Positions 29,766-38,416 of a stretch of DNA of 64,000 bases are shown piece after piece. Each line of letters starts with the position of its first letter. Within the stretch, counting starts at the first letter, position 1. The notes below the pieces were generated by a model that had not been told where the DNA came from, ran no database searches, and saw only the letters and a program-made list of their open reading frames with translations. Location: the NCBI RefSeq assembly GCF_018228765.1, contig NZ_CP073695.1:2957821-3021820 (forward strand), read 5' to 3'. The translations under genes were made by a program, and so were the position numbers. The stretch is from Halorubrum ruber. GTDB taxonomy: Archaea > Halobacteriota > Halobacteria > Halobacteriales > Haloferacaceae.

Positions 29766-30359
29766 ATGAAAGCAGGCGTCATCGCCGTTCAGGGCGACGT
29801 GGCCGAACACGCCGCCGCCGTCCGCAACGCCGCGGCCGCCCACGACGAGTCCGCCGAGGTCGTCGAGGTCCGGGACGCGGGGATCGTCCCCGACTGCGAC
29901 GTCCTCCTCATGCCGGGCGGGGAGTCGACCACCATCTCGCGGCTGATCCACCGCGAGGGGATCGCCCCCGAGATCGAGGCACACGCCGCGAGCGGAAAGC
30001 CCGTCCTCGCGACCTGTGCCGGGCTCATCGTCTGCTCGACCGACGCGAAGGACGAGCGGGTCGAGCCGCTGGGGCTGGTCGACGTCTCCGTCGACCGCAA
30101 CGCGTTCGGGCGACAGAAGGACTCCTTCGAGGCGAAGGTCCCGGTCGCCGGGCTCGACGACCCCTTCCACGCCGTGTTCATCCGCGCGCCCGCCATCGAC
30201 GACGTGGGCGCGGGCGTGGAGACGCTCGCGACGGTCGACGGGCGTCCGGTCGCGGTGCGTGACGGCCCGGTCGTCGCCACCGCGTTCCACCCGGAGCTCA
30301 CCGACGACCCGCGGATCCACGACCTCGCCTTCTTCCCCGAGCGGGAGGTGGTCGCGTGA
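29766..30359 (+). CDS. pdxT: Pyridoxal 5'-phosphate synthase, glutaminase subunit
   Basis: 197 residues. GGES (51-54) and the nucleophile Cys84 (LATCAGLIV) with TAFHPELTDD for the His/Glu pair define PdxT. It supplies ammonia to PdxS, which is not in the window. It overlaps hisE by 4 nt, so PLP and histidine synthesis genes are co-transcribed here. Confidence 0.93.
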   Translation: MKAGVIAVQGDVAEHAAAVRNAAAAHDESAEVVEVRDAGIVPDCDVLLMPGGESTTISRLIHREGIAPEIEAHAASGKPVLATCAGLIVCSTDAKDERVEPLGLVDVSVDRNAFGRQKDSFEAKVPVAGLDDPFHAVFIRAPAIDDVGAGVETLATVDGRPVAVRDGPVVATAFHPELTDDPRIHDLAFFPEREVVA

Positions 30360-30703
30360 GCGAGCCGACTGAGGGCGACGGTCCGGGTCTCGAACCCGAC
30401 GAGGACCCGAACATCCCGTCCGAGGCCGTCCTCGACGAGCTGTTCGCCACCATCGAATCGCGGAAGGAAGAGCTCCCGGAGGGGTCGTACACGGCCTCCC
30501 TCTTCACCCACGAGAAGGGCGAGAACGCCGTCTTAGAGAAGATCGGCGAGGAGACGACGGAGGCGATCCTCGCGGCGAAGGACGACGACCGCGAGGAGCT
30601 CACCTACGAGAGCGCCGACCTCGTCTACCATCTGCTCGTGTTATTCGCGATGAAGGACCTCGACGTCGACGACCTCCGCGAGGAGCTTCGGGACCGTTTT
30701 TAA
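30356..30703 (+). CDS. hisE: Phosphoribosyl-ATP pyrophosphatase
   Basis: 115 residues, GTG start within the pdxT stop. The MazG-like helical fold has the metal-binding EKIGEETTEAILAA motif and ESADLVYHLLVLFA. It removes pyrophosphate from phosphoribosyl-ATP in step two of histidine synthesis. The N-terminal 25 residues are an acidic extension. Confidence 0.93.
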   Translation: MSEPTEGDGPGLEPDEDPNIPSEAVLDELFATIESRKEELPEGSYTASLFTHEKGENAVLEKIGEETTEAILAAKDDDREELTYESADLVYHLLVLFAMKDLDVDDLREELRDRF

Positions 30704-30709
30704 ACTCCC

Positions 30710-31108
30710 TCAGCGCTCGCGTTCGAGTTCGCGGTCGATGTCGTCGACCTCCTCGGTCTCCAGCTCCTCGCCGATGCGGCGCTCGAACTCCGCCTCGCTG
30801 ATCTGCCCCTCGACGTACTGCTGGCGGAGTCGGTCCTGTCGGCTGGTCCCGGTGTCGGCCGAGGTCGACGACGACCCGATCGAGTCGAGCGAACCGGAAC
30901 CCGTCGAGCCCCCGTCGTCACCGAGGAGCCACGAGCCGGCTTTATAAGCGACGTAGACGATTCCGGCGAGGACTGCCAGGGAGACGATCCCGGAGACGAT
31001 CGCCGACACGAGCCCCAGGATCGCCGAAACCACGCTCACGACGATGCTGACCCCGATCAACACCGCGATCGCGATCGCCGCGTAGTAGAGGGCCTGCTTC
31101 CCGTCCAT
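30710..31108 (-). CDS. Membrane protein with C-terminal SHOCT-like domain
   Basis: 132 residues. Two or three N-terminal membrane helices (residues 8-65), a Ser/Gly/Asp-rich linker, then a short helical domain with RQQYVEGQISEAEFERRI, the SHOCT pattern. It is convergent with hisE, separated by 6 nt. SHOCT domains occur on many small membrane proteins; no function is assigned. ATG at 31108 gives the hydrophobic start; a longer frame begins upstream. Confidence 0.75.
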   Translation of the reverse strand: MDGKQALYYAAIAIAVLIGVSIVVSVVSAILGLVSAIVSGIVSLAVLAGIVYVAYKAGSWLLGDDGGSTGSGSLDSIGSSSTSADTGTSRQDRLRQQYVEGQISEAEFERRIGEELETEEVDDIDRELERER

Positions 31109-31269
31109 GCCCCCGAGTCGGGCTGCCGGCCGCAAATACCTTCTCCCCGGATCCGCCGCGACCCGATTCGGGAGCGGTCGTCGTCAGAACGATCGGTCGC
31201 TACAGGGGCCGCTTTGACCGATTTTGGGAGTGGGTGTAGTACGTCGCGGGTGAGGCCATTTATGACGCG

Positions 31270-31592
31270 GATAGCGGTGTTGCTGTCGGCTGTTTATAAA
31301 TGATCGACGCTGCTGAGATGGCGATCTCCAAAGCCCCAGTCGCGAGGCGGGCGCACGCTCGCTGTGCTCCTCACTCGGTCGCTACCGCTCCCTCGTTGCG
31401 GTGCTTACGTCGCCTGCGGCCGCCTCGCGACTGCCCCTTTGAGTCCCTCCCGCACCGCTCAGCACCGGAGCCTCACACCTCCCCAGCCTCGCGGTTCGCG
31501 CTCTCTGAGCGCTCACCGCGTCCCTCGCGGGCTGGCTCGCGGCCGCCGGTGGCGGCCGCTCGCAGGCGCGCCACCGCCTGCGATTTATAAGC
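31270..31592 (-). repeat. Dispersed structured element, copy D
   Basis: Predicted sense is minus. A CTTATAAAT box (31584-31591) precedes P1 (ggcggccgc type inner stem; the outer stem is weaker here, GCGCG against CGCG). P2 is GCGGT-GA-GCGCTC-aga-GAGCGC-GA-ACCGC. Fixed linkers follow. P3 is GTCGCGAGGCGGCCGCA with TGCGCCCGCCTCGCGAC, with one two-base mismatch. One tail unit ends at TTTATAAA near 31294. The remaining parts of the 31109-31743 gap show no gene; a second TTTATG-type box is at 31258. Confidence 0.82.
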
Positions 31593-31743
31593 GATCGTAG
31601 CCGTCGCTCACGTCTATTTAAATACCACACTGCGGCCGCCGATCTGCGATACTCACTCCCGCTATGAGACGTGACAGACGAGCGGATCGAACGGCGCGCA
31701 GGCGGCAGAAGGGTTATTCCTCCGGCTCTCATCGCCACAGAGG

Positions 31744-34044
31744 ATGGATCGGGCACCCGACAAGCGCGACGGCGAGAACGAGACCGATCCGGACGACGCG
31801 TTCGACGGAGCGAGCGCGAACCGCGTCGACCGTCGGACTCGCGTCGACCGCCGGACCGTCCTGGGCGCGCTCGCGGGCGCCGGGAGCGCCGCGGTCGCCG
31901 GCTGCTCCGGCTCAAAACCGGACGACGCCGCGACGAGCGACCTCGACCCGGACCGGCTCGACGAGCTCGCGGCGCGGTTCGCGCCGACGCTGTACTTCGA
32001 CGCCGCCGAGCCGTGGTTCCCGACGGATCCGCGCCCGTACACGGTCGAGGAGGACGGCGAGACGGTCGTCGACGGCTTCGAGGCGTTCGACGGCTACCAC
32101 GAGCGGTACGACGAGGCGGGCGAGCCGCCGAACCCGACGGTGTTCTACAACGGGATGCGCTACGAGGACTCCCCGCTCGCGGTCGTCCAGTTCTGGTTCT
32201 ACTCGGCGTTCGACCAGTTCACCGCGAACTTCCACTGGCACGACTGGGAGGTGCTCCACGTCTTCGTCGACCTCGACACGGGCGACCCCCAGCTGTACGT
32301 CGCCAGCTCCCACTCCCGGAGCGTCCCGAACAACGAGTTCCTCGATCCGGACCCGGACGTCGTCCCGCGGATCTTACCCGAACTCGGCTCCCACTCCAGC
32401 ACGCTCTCGGTCAACGAACAGGCGGACACCTTCCAGCGCGTCGGCGAGGAGGGGCTCCTCGCCGACATCACGAACACGACGATCGACACGGTCGAGGACC
32501 TCCTCGGGATCCCGATCGCCTACGGGCTCCCGCGCGACGAGGGCGCCCGGCTCCCCTTCGTCGTCCCCGAGTACGAGGGCGAACCGATCTACGACCACCC
32601 CGACCTCCCCTCGGTCACCGAGGAGTCGCTGGTCGACGGCGCCCTCACGATCCGCTCGCTCGACGCGCTGCGGTCGCCGCCGACCGACCTCCCGCTCCGG
32701 GAGACCGGGATCGCCTACCGGTACGGCGACCGGGAGGACCCGATCGCGGACGAGACCGCGGACGAGGTCGTCGAGTACGACCTCGTCGAGAGCGCCGAGT
32801 TAGAGGAGATCTCGGCGTTCACCGGCCCGCAGCTCAGCTTCGAGTTCGCGGTCCCACAGGCGGTCGAGGACGCCGTCGCGAGCCACATCACGACCACCGG
32901 CGTCCCGTGGGAGCAGCCCCGCTACGAGAACCCCGCGCTCGACGTCACCGCCGGGAACCACCGATCCGAGCTGGCGGCCCGGTACGACGCGATCGCCGAG
33001 GACCCGTCGTTCGGCGACGGCGCCGCCGAGTCGCTCGACGCCGTCGTCGCGCGCGTCACGCAGGCGACCGAGAGCGACGAGGCGCCCGACGGCGAGGGGC
33101 TGACGACGACCGACGCGGGCGTCGAGTCGTTCGTCCTGATCGAGAGCGACCCCGAGGCGGTCCCGACGTTCGCCGGCGGCGTCGCCGTCGCGAACGGCGT
33201 CCCCGAGGGGGACCACCGGCTCACGGTGAACGGCGCCGGGCGGACCCCACACAGCGAGACCCTGACCGTCTCGGCGGACGAGCCGGTGACGGCCGCCGGC
33301 GCCGACGGCGAGATCCCGCTCGTCGCCCGCGAGAACGCGCGGAAGGTGGAGCTGTCGGACGCGGAGAGCGACGTCGACCTGACCCGGACCGCGGTCGAGG
33401 ACGACTTCGCCGGGCGGATCTACGACTCCGCGATCGACGGCAGCGACGCGGTCTACGTCCACGCCGGGGGCGCGTACACGACCGAGGTCCGCGACGCCGA
33501 CGACGAGGTCGGCGCGTACCGCGTCAACCCGGACCCGGCGGCCTCCGGCAGCGACGACGGAGACGACTCCGGCGAGACCGAGGACCCGATCCGGATCGAG
33601 CGCCCCGAGACGGGCGCGGCCCCGCTCGCCGGCTACGTCGCCGACGTGGCCGAGGAGACGCGCGCAGCGGTCGCGGCCGCAGCGGCGGAGGACGACGGCG
33701 ACGGGAGCGACGACGGCGACGATGACGACGACTCCGGCGGCGGAAGCGGGGCGGGCGGCGGAGGCGGCTCCGGCGGCGGGCCGTCGAACGCGGTCAACGG
33801 GCTCGAACGGGCGCTGGCCGCCGCGGTCGACCAAGCGGAGCGGGCCGAGGAGCGCGCCCGCGAGGGCGACCGCGAGGGCACGAATCGACAGCTGGCGAAC
33901 GTGCTCGACCGGATCGCGCGGATCGAAGAGCGGCTCGCGGCCGCGCGGGCCGGGCTCCCGCCCGGGCTCGCGAACGCGACCGGAAAGCGGATCGAACAGG
34001 CGACCAAGCGCGTCGAGCAGGCGCGGAACTCCGAGAAGCTGTAG
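31744..34044 (+). CDS. Tat-exported lipoprotein, large, possibly Vps62-related
   Basis: 766 residues. A twin-arginine motif (Arg36-Arg37, RRTVLGALAG) and lipobox VAGC (Cys54) mark a lipoprotein attached outside the cell. The domain from about 75 to 330 has FWFYSAFDQ and HWHDWEVLHVFVD, an aromatic pattern that recalls Vps62-type or related extracytoplasmic domains; the match is tentative. The middle has beta-rich repeats, and a Gly/Asp/Ser-rich linker (about 655-680) leads to a C-terminal helical, coiled-coil end (680-766). Stand-alone gene divergent from the repeat. Role unknown; it could sense or bind a surface ligand. Confidence 0.6.
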   Translation: MDRAPDKRDGENETDPDDAFDGASANRVDRRTRVDRRTVLGALAGAGSAAVAGCSGSKPDDAATSDLDPDRLDELAARFAPTLYFDAAEPWFPTDPRPYTVEEDGETVVDGFEAFDGYHERYDEAGEPPNPTVFYNGMRYEDSPLAVVQFWFYSAFDQFTANFHWHDWEVLHVFVDLDTGDPQLYVASSHSRSVPNNEFLDPDPDVVPRILPELGSHSSTLSVNEQADTFQRVGEEGLLADITNTTIDTVEDLLGIPIAYGLPRDEGARLPFVVPEYEGEPIYDHPDLPSVTEESLVDGALTIRSLDALRSPPTDLPLRETGIAYRYGDREDPIADETADEVVEYDLVESAELEEISAFTGPQLSFEFAVPQAVEDAVASHITTTGVPWEQPRYENPALDVTAGNHRSELAARYDAIAEDPSFGDGAAESLDAVVARVTQATESDEAPDGEGLTTTDAGVESFVLIESDPEAVPTFAGGVAVANGVPEGDHRLTVNGAGRTPHSETLTVSADEPVTAAGADGEIPLVARENARKVELSDAESDVDLTRTAVEDDFAGRIYDSAIDGSDAVYVHAGGAYTTEVRDADDEVGAYRVNPDPAASGSDDGDDSGETEDPIRIERPETGAAPLAGYVADVAEETRAAVAAAAAEDDGDGSDDGDDDDDSGGGSGAGGGGGSGGGPSNAVNGLERALAAAVDQAERAEERAREGDREGTNRQLANVLDRIARIEERLAAARAGLPPGLANATGKRIEQATKRVEQARNSEKL

Positions 34045-34149
34045 GCGACAGCGGGCTCGACGCCGTTACGGCCCGCGGGGCCGCGTGTCACGGCCCACCA
34101 CTGGATGGAAAGCTATACGACGCCGAGCCGACCACGGATATATAAGCAG

Positions 34150-36882
34150 ATGTCTCAGGAGGGATACGACCACGCGACGGTCGAGGAACGCTGGCAGGAG
34201 GCGTGGGACGACGCTGACGTCTACCACGTCCCGGACGAGGCCTCGGACCCGACGTACGTCCTCGGGATGTACCCGTACCCGTCCGGGAAGCTCCACATGG
34301 GCCACGTCCGCAACTACACCATCACGGACGCGTACGCCCGCTACCGGCGGATGCGCGGCGACGACGTGCTCCACCCGATGGGGTGGGACGCGTTCGGGCT
34401 GCCGGCCGAGAACGCCGCAAAGGAGCGCGACACCAACCCCCGCGACTGGACGTTCGACTGCATCGACACGATGAAAGGGCAGATGAAGTCGATGGGGTTC
34501 GGCTACGACTGGGACCGCGAGGTCACCACCTGTACCCCCGAGTACTACCGGTGGAACCAGTGGCTGTTCCGCCGCTTCCACGAGGCCGGCCTCGTGGAGC
34601 GCCGCGACGCCGAGGTGAACTGGTGTCCCTCCTGCGAGACCGTCCTCGCCGACGAGCAGGTCGAGGGCGACGCGGAGCTGTGCTGGCGCTGTGACACCCC
34701 CGTCGAGACCCGCGAGCTCGACCAGTGGTTCCTGAAGATAACCGAGTACGCCGACGAGCTGCTGGAGGCCATCGACGAGCTGGAGGGGTGGCCGAACTCG
34801 GTCCGACAGATGCAGCGCAACTGGATCGGGCGACAGCACGGCAGCGAAGTCGACTTCGAGATCGGCGAGGCGCGGAGCGCCTCGGACGGACGCGGCGAGG
34901 GGACCGAGCCGCGGGAGTACGGACCCGTCACCGCGTTCACGACCCGGATCGACACCGTCCACGGGGCGACGTTCTTCGCGCTCGCGCCGGACCATCCGAT
35001 AAGCGAGGAGCTGGCCGCCGAGGACGACGACGTTCGGCGGTTCATCGAGGAGGAAGCCGATCCCGAGGGCGACGAGCCGAACGGCGTCGCGACCGACCTC
35101 ACCGCCACCAACCCCGCCACGGGCGAGGAGATCCCCGTCTTCGTCGCCGACTTCGTCCTCTCGGACGTGGGGACCGGCGCGCTGATGGCGGTGCCCGGCC
35201 ACGACGAGCGGGACCACGCGTTCGCGGAGAAGATGGGTGTCGACATCGAGCCCGTCGTCGCACCGGAACCGGACGATTGGGACGGCGAAACGGTCCCGGA
35301 GCCCCCCGACGTGAGGGAGGCGGCGTTCACCGACGACGGAGTCCTCATTAACTCCGGCGAGTACAGCGGCCTTGACAGCGAGACGGCCCGCGAGCGACTC
35401 ACCGAAGACATCGAGAGCGCGGCGGAGAGCACCCAGTACCAGCTGCGCGACTGGGGGATCTCCCGGCAGCGCTACTGGGGGACGCCGATCCCGATGGTCC
35501 ACTGCGACGACTGCGGCGCCGTGCCGGTGCCCGACGAGGACCTGCCCGTCGAGCTGCCGGCGTTCATCAACACGACGGGGAACCCGCTGGACGCCGCCGA
35601 CGAGTGGCAGGAGACGACCTGTCCGGAGTGCGGCGGGCCCGCGACCCGCGAGACCGACACGATGGACACGTTCGTCGACTCCTCGTGGTACTTCCTGCGG
35701 TACGTCTCGCCGGACATGGAAGAGGCCCCGTTCGACCTCGACCGCGCGAACGACTGGATGCCGGTCGACCAGTACGTCGGCGGCATCGAGCACGCCGTGA
35801 TGCACCTGCTGTACTCCCGGTTCTTCACGAAGGTACTGGCCGACGAGGAGGAGTTAGAGCACCGCGAGCCGTTCACGAACCTGCTGGCGCAGGGGATGGT
35901 CCAGCTGGAGGGCGAGAAGATGTCCAAATCGAAGGGGAACGTCGTCTCGCCGCAGCGCATCGTCGACGAGTACGGCGCCGACACGGCGCGGCTGTTCATG
36001 ATGCAGGCCGCCCAGCCCGAGCGCGACTTCGACTGGTCCGAGGAGGGCGTCAGGTCAACCCACCGGTTCCTGACCCGCCTCAACGACCTCGTCGAGGCGT
36101 ACGCGGCGGGCGACGTGGCGACCGCCGGCGACGGCGACGCCGAGGCGGCCGACCGCGACGAGATCGACGACTACGTGGCAGACGAGACGGACGCCGCGGT
36201 CGCCATCGCGGGCGCGGAGTACGACGACCTCACCTTCAACGTCGCGCTCCGCGAGGCGCAGGACCTCGTGGGGACGCTCCGGAGCTACCGCGAGTACGCC
36301 GAGCCGCACCCGGCCGTCTTCGAGCGCGGGGTCGACGTCGCGGTGCGCCTGCTCGCGCCGGTCGCGCCGCACCTCGCCGAGGAGCTGTGGGAGACGCTCG
36401 GCCGCGACGGGTTCGTCGCCGAGGCCGACTGGCCGACGGCGAGCGTCGACCGCGACACCGTCGAGCGCCGGCGCCGACTGGTCGCGAACACCCGCGAGGA
36501 CGTGCGCGACATCGTCGACGTCGCCGGCATCGACGACCCCGAGCGGATCGACGTGGTCGTCGCGCCCGACTGGAAGTACGACGCGCTGTCGATCGCGATC
36601 GATAGCGACGCAGACAACCTCATCTCCGAGCTGATGGGCGAGAGCCACATCCGCGAGCAGGGCGACGCCGCCGCGTCGTACGGGCAAGACCTCCAGGCGA
36701 ACCGCGAAGCGTTACAGGAGACCCTCGGCGGCGATGCCGAGTACGACGCCCTGCGGGCGGCCGCGTGGCTGATAGAGCGTGAGTTCGACGCGCCGGTCCG
36801 CGTCGAGCGCGCCGCCGACGCCGACGAGAGCGTCGTCAGCAAGGCGGAGCCGGGCCGCCCCGCCATCGACATCGTCGAGTAA
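34150..36882 (+). CDS. leuS: Leucyl-tRNA synthetase (bacterial-type layout)
   Basis: 910 residues. HMGH (49-52) is the HIGH motif and KMSKS is at 590-594 (in GEKMSKSKGN). Zinc-binding cysteines occur in WCPSC and CWRC (near 160-190), and the editing domain (about 230-420) is in the bacterial-type position. Haloarchaea are known to use this form. The ATG at 34150 starts a normal N-terminus, but an upstream in-frame ATG (34105) would add 15 residues. A TATATAA box sits only about 10 nt before 34150, too close for a TATA box serving that start, so it is either unrelated or the transcript starts earlier. Confidence 0.95.
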   Translation: MSQEGYDHATVEERWQEAWDDADVYHVPDEASDPTYVLGMYPYPSGKLHMGHVRNYTITDAYARYRRMRGDDVLHPMGWDAFGLPAENAAKERDTNPRDWTFDCIDTMKGQMKSMGFGYDWDREVTTCTPEYYRWNQWLFRRFHEAGLVERRDAEVNWCPSCETVLADEQVEGDAELCWRCDTPVETRELDQWFLKITEYADELLEAIDELEGWPNSVRQMQRNWIGRQHGSEVDFEIGEARSASDGRGEGTEPREYGPVTAFTTRIDTVHGATFFALAPDHPISEELAAEDDDVRRFIEEEADPEGDEPNGVATDLTATNPATGEEIPVFVADFVLSDVGTGALMAVPGHDERDHAFAEKMGVDIEPVVAPEPDDWDGETVPEPPDVREAAFTDDGVLINSGEYSGLDSETARERLTEDIESAAESTQYQLRDWGISRQRYWGTPIPMVHCDDCGAVPVPDEDLPVELPAFINTTGNPLDAADEWQETTCPECGGPATRETDTMDTFVDSSWYFLRYVSPDMEEAPFDLDRANDWMPVDQYVGGIEHAVMHLLYSRFFTKVLADEEELEHREPFTNLLAQGMVQLEGEKMSKSKGNVVSPQRIVDEYGADTARLFMMQAAQPERDFDWSEEGVRSTHRFLTRLNDLVEAYAAGDVATAGDGDAEAADRDEIDDYVADETDAAVAIAGAEYDDLTFNVALREAQDLVGTLRSYREYAEPHPAVFERGVDVAVRLLAPVAPHLAEELWETLGRDGFVAEADWPTASVDRDTVERRRRLVANTREDVRDIVDVAGIDDPERIDVVVAPDWKYDALSIAIDSDADNLISELMGESHIREQGDAAASYGQDLQANREALQETLGGDAEYDALRAAAWLIEREFDAPVRVERAADADESVVSKAEPGRPAIDIVE

Positions 36883-36952
36883 CGCTCGGTCGGCTCTTTT
36901 AACCGCCGCCCGGCCCCGGAAACGCTTAGTCGCCGGCGCGGCGCCCTCGTGT

Positions 36953-38359
36953 ATGGACGACCCGTACTCCCCCGCGCGGGACGCGCTCGCGGGCGAGGGG
37001 CTCGGCGACGAGGAGAGTTCCGACCCCGCGGTCCTCGCCGCGCGCCTCGACGACGCCGACCCGCTCTCGGAGTTCGCGGACCGGTACCACGTTCCGGACG
37101 ACGCCCTCTACATGGACGGCAACTCGCTCGGCCCCGCGAGCGACACCGCCCTCGCGAGCCTCGACCGCGTGGTCGACGAGTGGCGCGACCTGCTGATCTC
37201 GGGGTGGACCGACGCCGAGCCGCCGTGGTTCGAGGTCGCCGAGCGGCTCGGCGACGCGCTCGCGCCGCTGGTGGGTGCCGAGTCCGACGAAGTCGTCGTC
37301 GGCAACTCGATCACGGTGAACATCCACACGCTCGTCGGCACCTTCCTCGACGAGTTGTTGGCCGGGAACGGGCCGGAGCGGGAGGGGTTCGCGGCCGCGG
37401 ACGGCGAGTGGGCGCCGAGCGGCGACCCCGACACCGACCCCGCCGTCCTCGTCAACGAGCTCGACTTCCCCTCAGACCACTACGCGATCCGGGCGCAGCT
37501 CCGTCAGCGCGGGATCGACCCCGACGAGAAGCTCCGCGTCGTTCCGAGCCGCGACGGGCGCACGATCGACCCCCGCGACGTCGAGGCCGCGCTGGCGGCC
37601 CACGACGATATCGGGATCGTCTGGATGCCGACCGCGCTGTACCGCTCGGGCCAGCTGTTCGACGTCGAGCGGATCGCGGCGGCCGCCCACGAGGCGGGCG
37701 CGTACGCCGGCTTCGACGCGGCCCACTCCGCGGGCGCCGTCCCGCACGAGTTCGACGAGGCGGGCGTCGACTTCGCGGTCTGGTGCACGTACAAGTACCT
37801 CAACGCCGGCCCCGGGTCGATCGGCGCGCTGTTCGTCGCGGAGCGGCACCACGGGCTCACGCCCGCGCTGGCGGGCTGGTGGGGCCACGAGAAGGCGACG
37901 CAGTTCGAGATGAACATGACCTACACGCCGGCCGACTCCGCGGGCGCGTGGCAGATCGGCACGCCGCCGCTGCTCTCGGCCGCGCCGCTGGAGGGGTCCG
38001 TCGAACTCCTCCGCGAGGCCGGAATCGAGCGCCTGCGCGAGAAGTCGCTCGCGCTCACGGACTTCCTCATCGCGCTCGTCGACGACCGGCTCCCCGAGGT
38101 CGCTGTCGGGACCCCCCGCGATCACGCGTCCCGTGGCGGCCACGTCGCACTCGAACACCCGGACGCGGAGCGGCTGAGCGAGGCGCTCAAAGACCGGGGC
38201 GTCGTCGTCGACTTCCGCCCGCCCAACGTGGTCCGCGTCTGTCCCGCCGCGCCGTACACCTCCTTTGCCGACGTGCTGGAAGTCGTCGACGAGATCGAGG
38301 CGATCCTCGACAGCGGCGCGCACGAGAAGTACGCGACGAACGAGGGGGGCGTGACGTAG
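36953..38359 (+). CDS. kynU: Kynureninase
   Basis: 468 residues. The PLP lysine is Lys281 in CTYKYLNAGPGS; MDGNSLGPAS near 60 and GWWGHEKATQFEM near 315 are strong family signatures, as is FRPPNVVRVCPAAPYTSF at the end. It cleaves kynurenine to anthranilate and alanine. No tryptophan dioxygenase or other pathway gene is in the window, so its pathway context is unclear. The first 45 residues are an acidic halophile-type extension. Confidence 0.93.
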   Translation: MDDPYSPARDALAGEGLGDEESSDPAVLAARLDDADPLSEFADRYHVPDDALYMDGNSLGPASDTALASLDRVVDEWRDLLISGWTDAEPPWFEVAERLGDALAPLVGAESDEVVVGNSITVNIHTLVGTFLDELLAGNGPEREGFAAADGEWAPSGDPDTDPAVLVNELDFPSDHYAIRAQLRQRGIDPDEKLRVVPSRDGRTIDPRDVEAALAAHDDIGIVWMPTALYRSGQLFDVERIAAAAHEAGAYAGFDAAHSAGAVPHEFDEAGVDFAVWCTYKYLNAGPGSIGALFVAERHHGLTPALAGWWGHEKATQFEMNMTYTPADSAGAWQIGTPPLLSAAPLEGSVELLREAGIERLREKSLALTDFLIALVDDRLPEVAVGTPRDHASRGGHVALEHPDAERLSEALKDRGVVVDFRPPNVVRVCPAAPYTSFADVLEVVDEIEAILDSGAHEKYATNEGGVT

Positions 38360-38388
38360 CGGGGGCGAGACCCCCGGATCGGAATCGA

Positions 38389-38395
38389 TTATATA
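38389..38395 (+). promoter_or_regulatory. TATA box for the PAS-domain histidine kinase gene
   Basis: TTATATA stands out from the GC-rich context. Its centre is about 25 nt before the ATG at 38417, so the transcript should be leaderless. Confidence 0.6.
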
Positions 38396-38416
38396 TCGGC
38401 TGTCTAACTATGACGC

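Noticed and set aside
34137..34145. TATA box driving leuS from ATG 34150
   Set aside because: Only about 10 nt before the ATG, too close for transcription to begin upstream of the start codon; it may serve no role or point to a different start.
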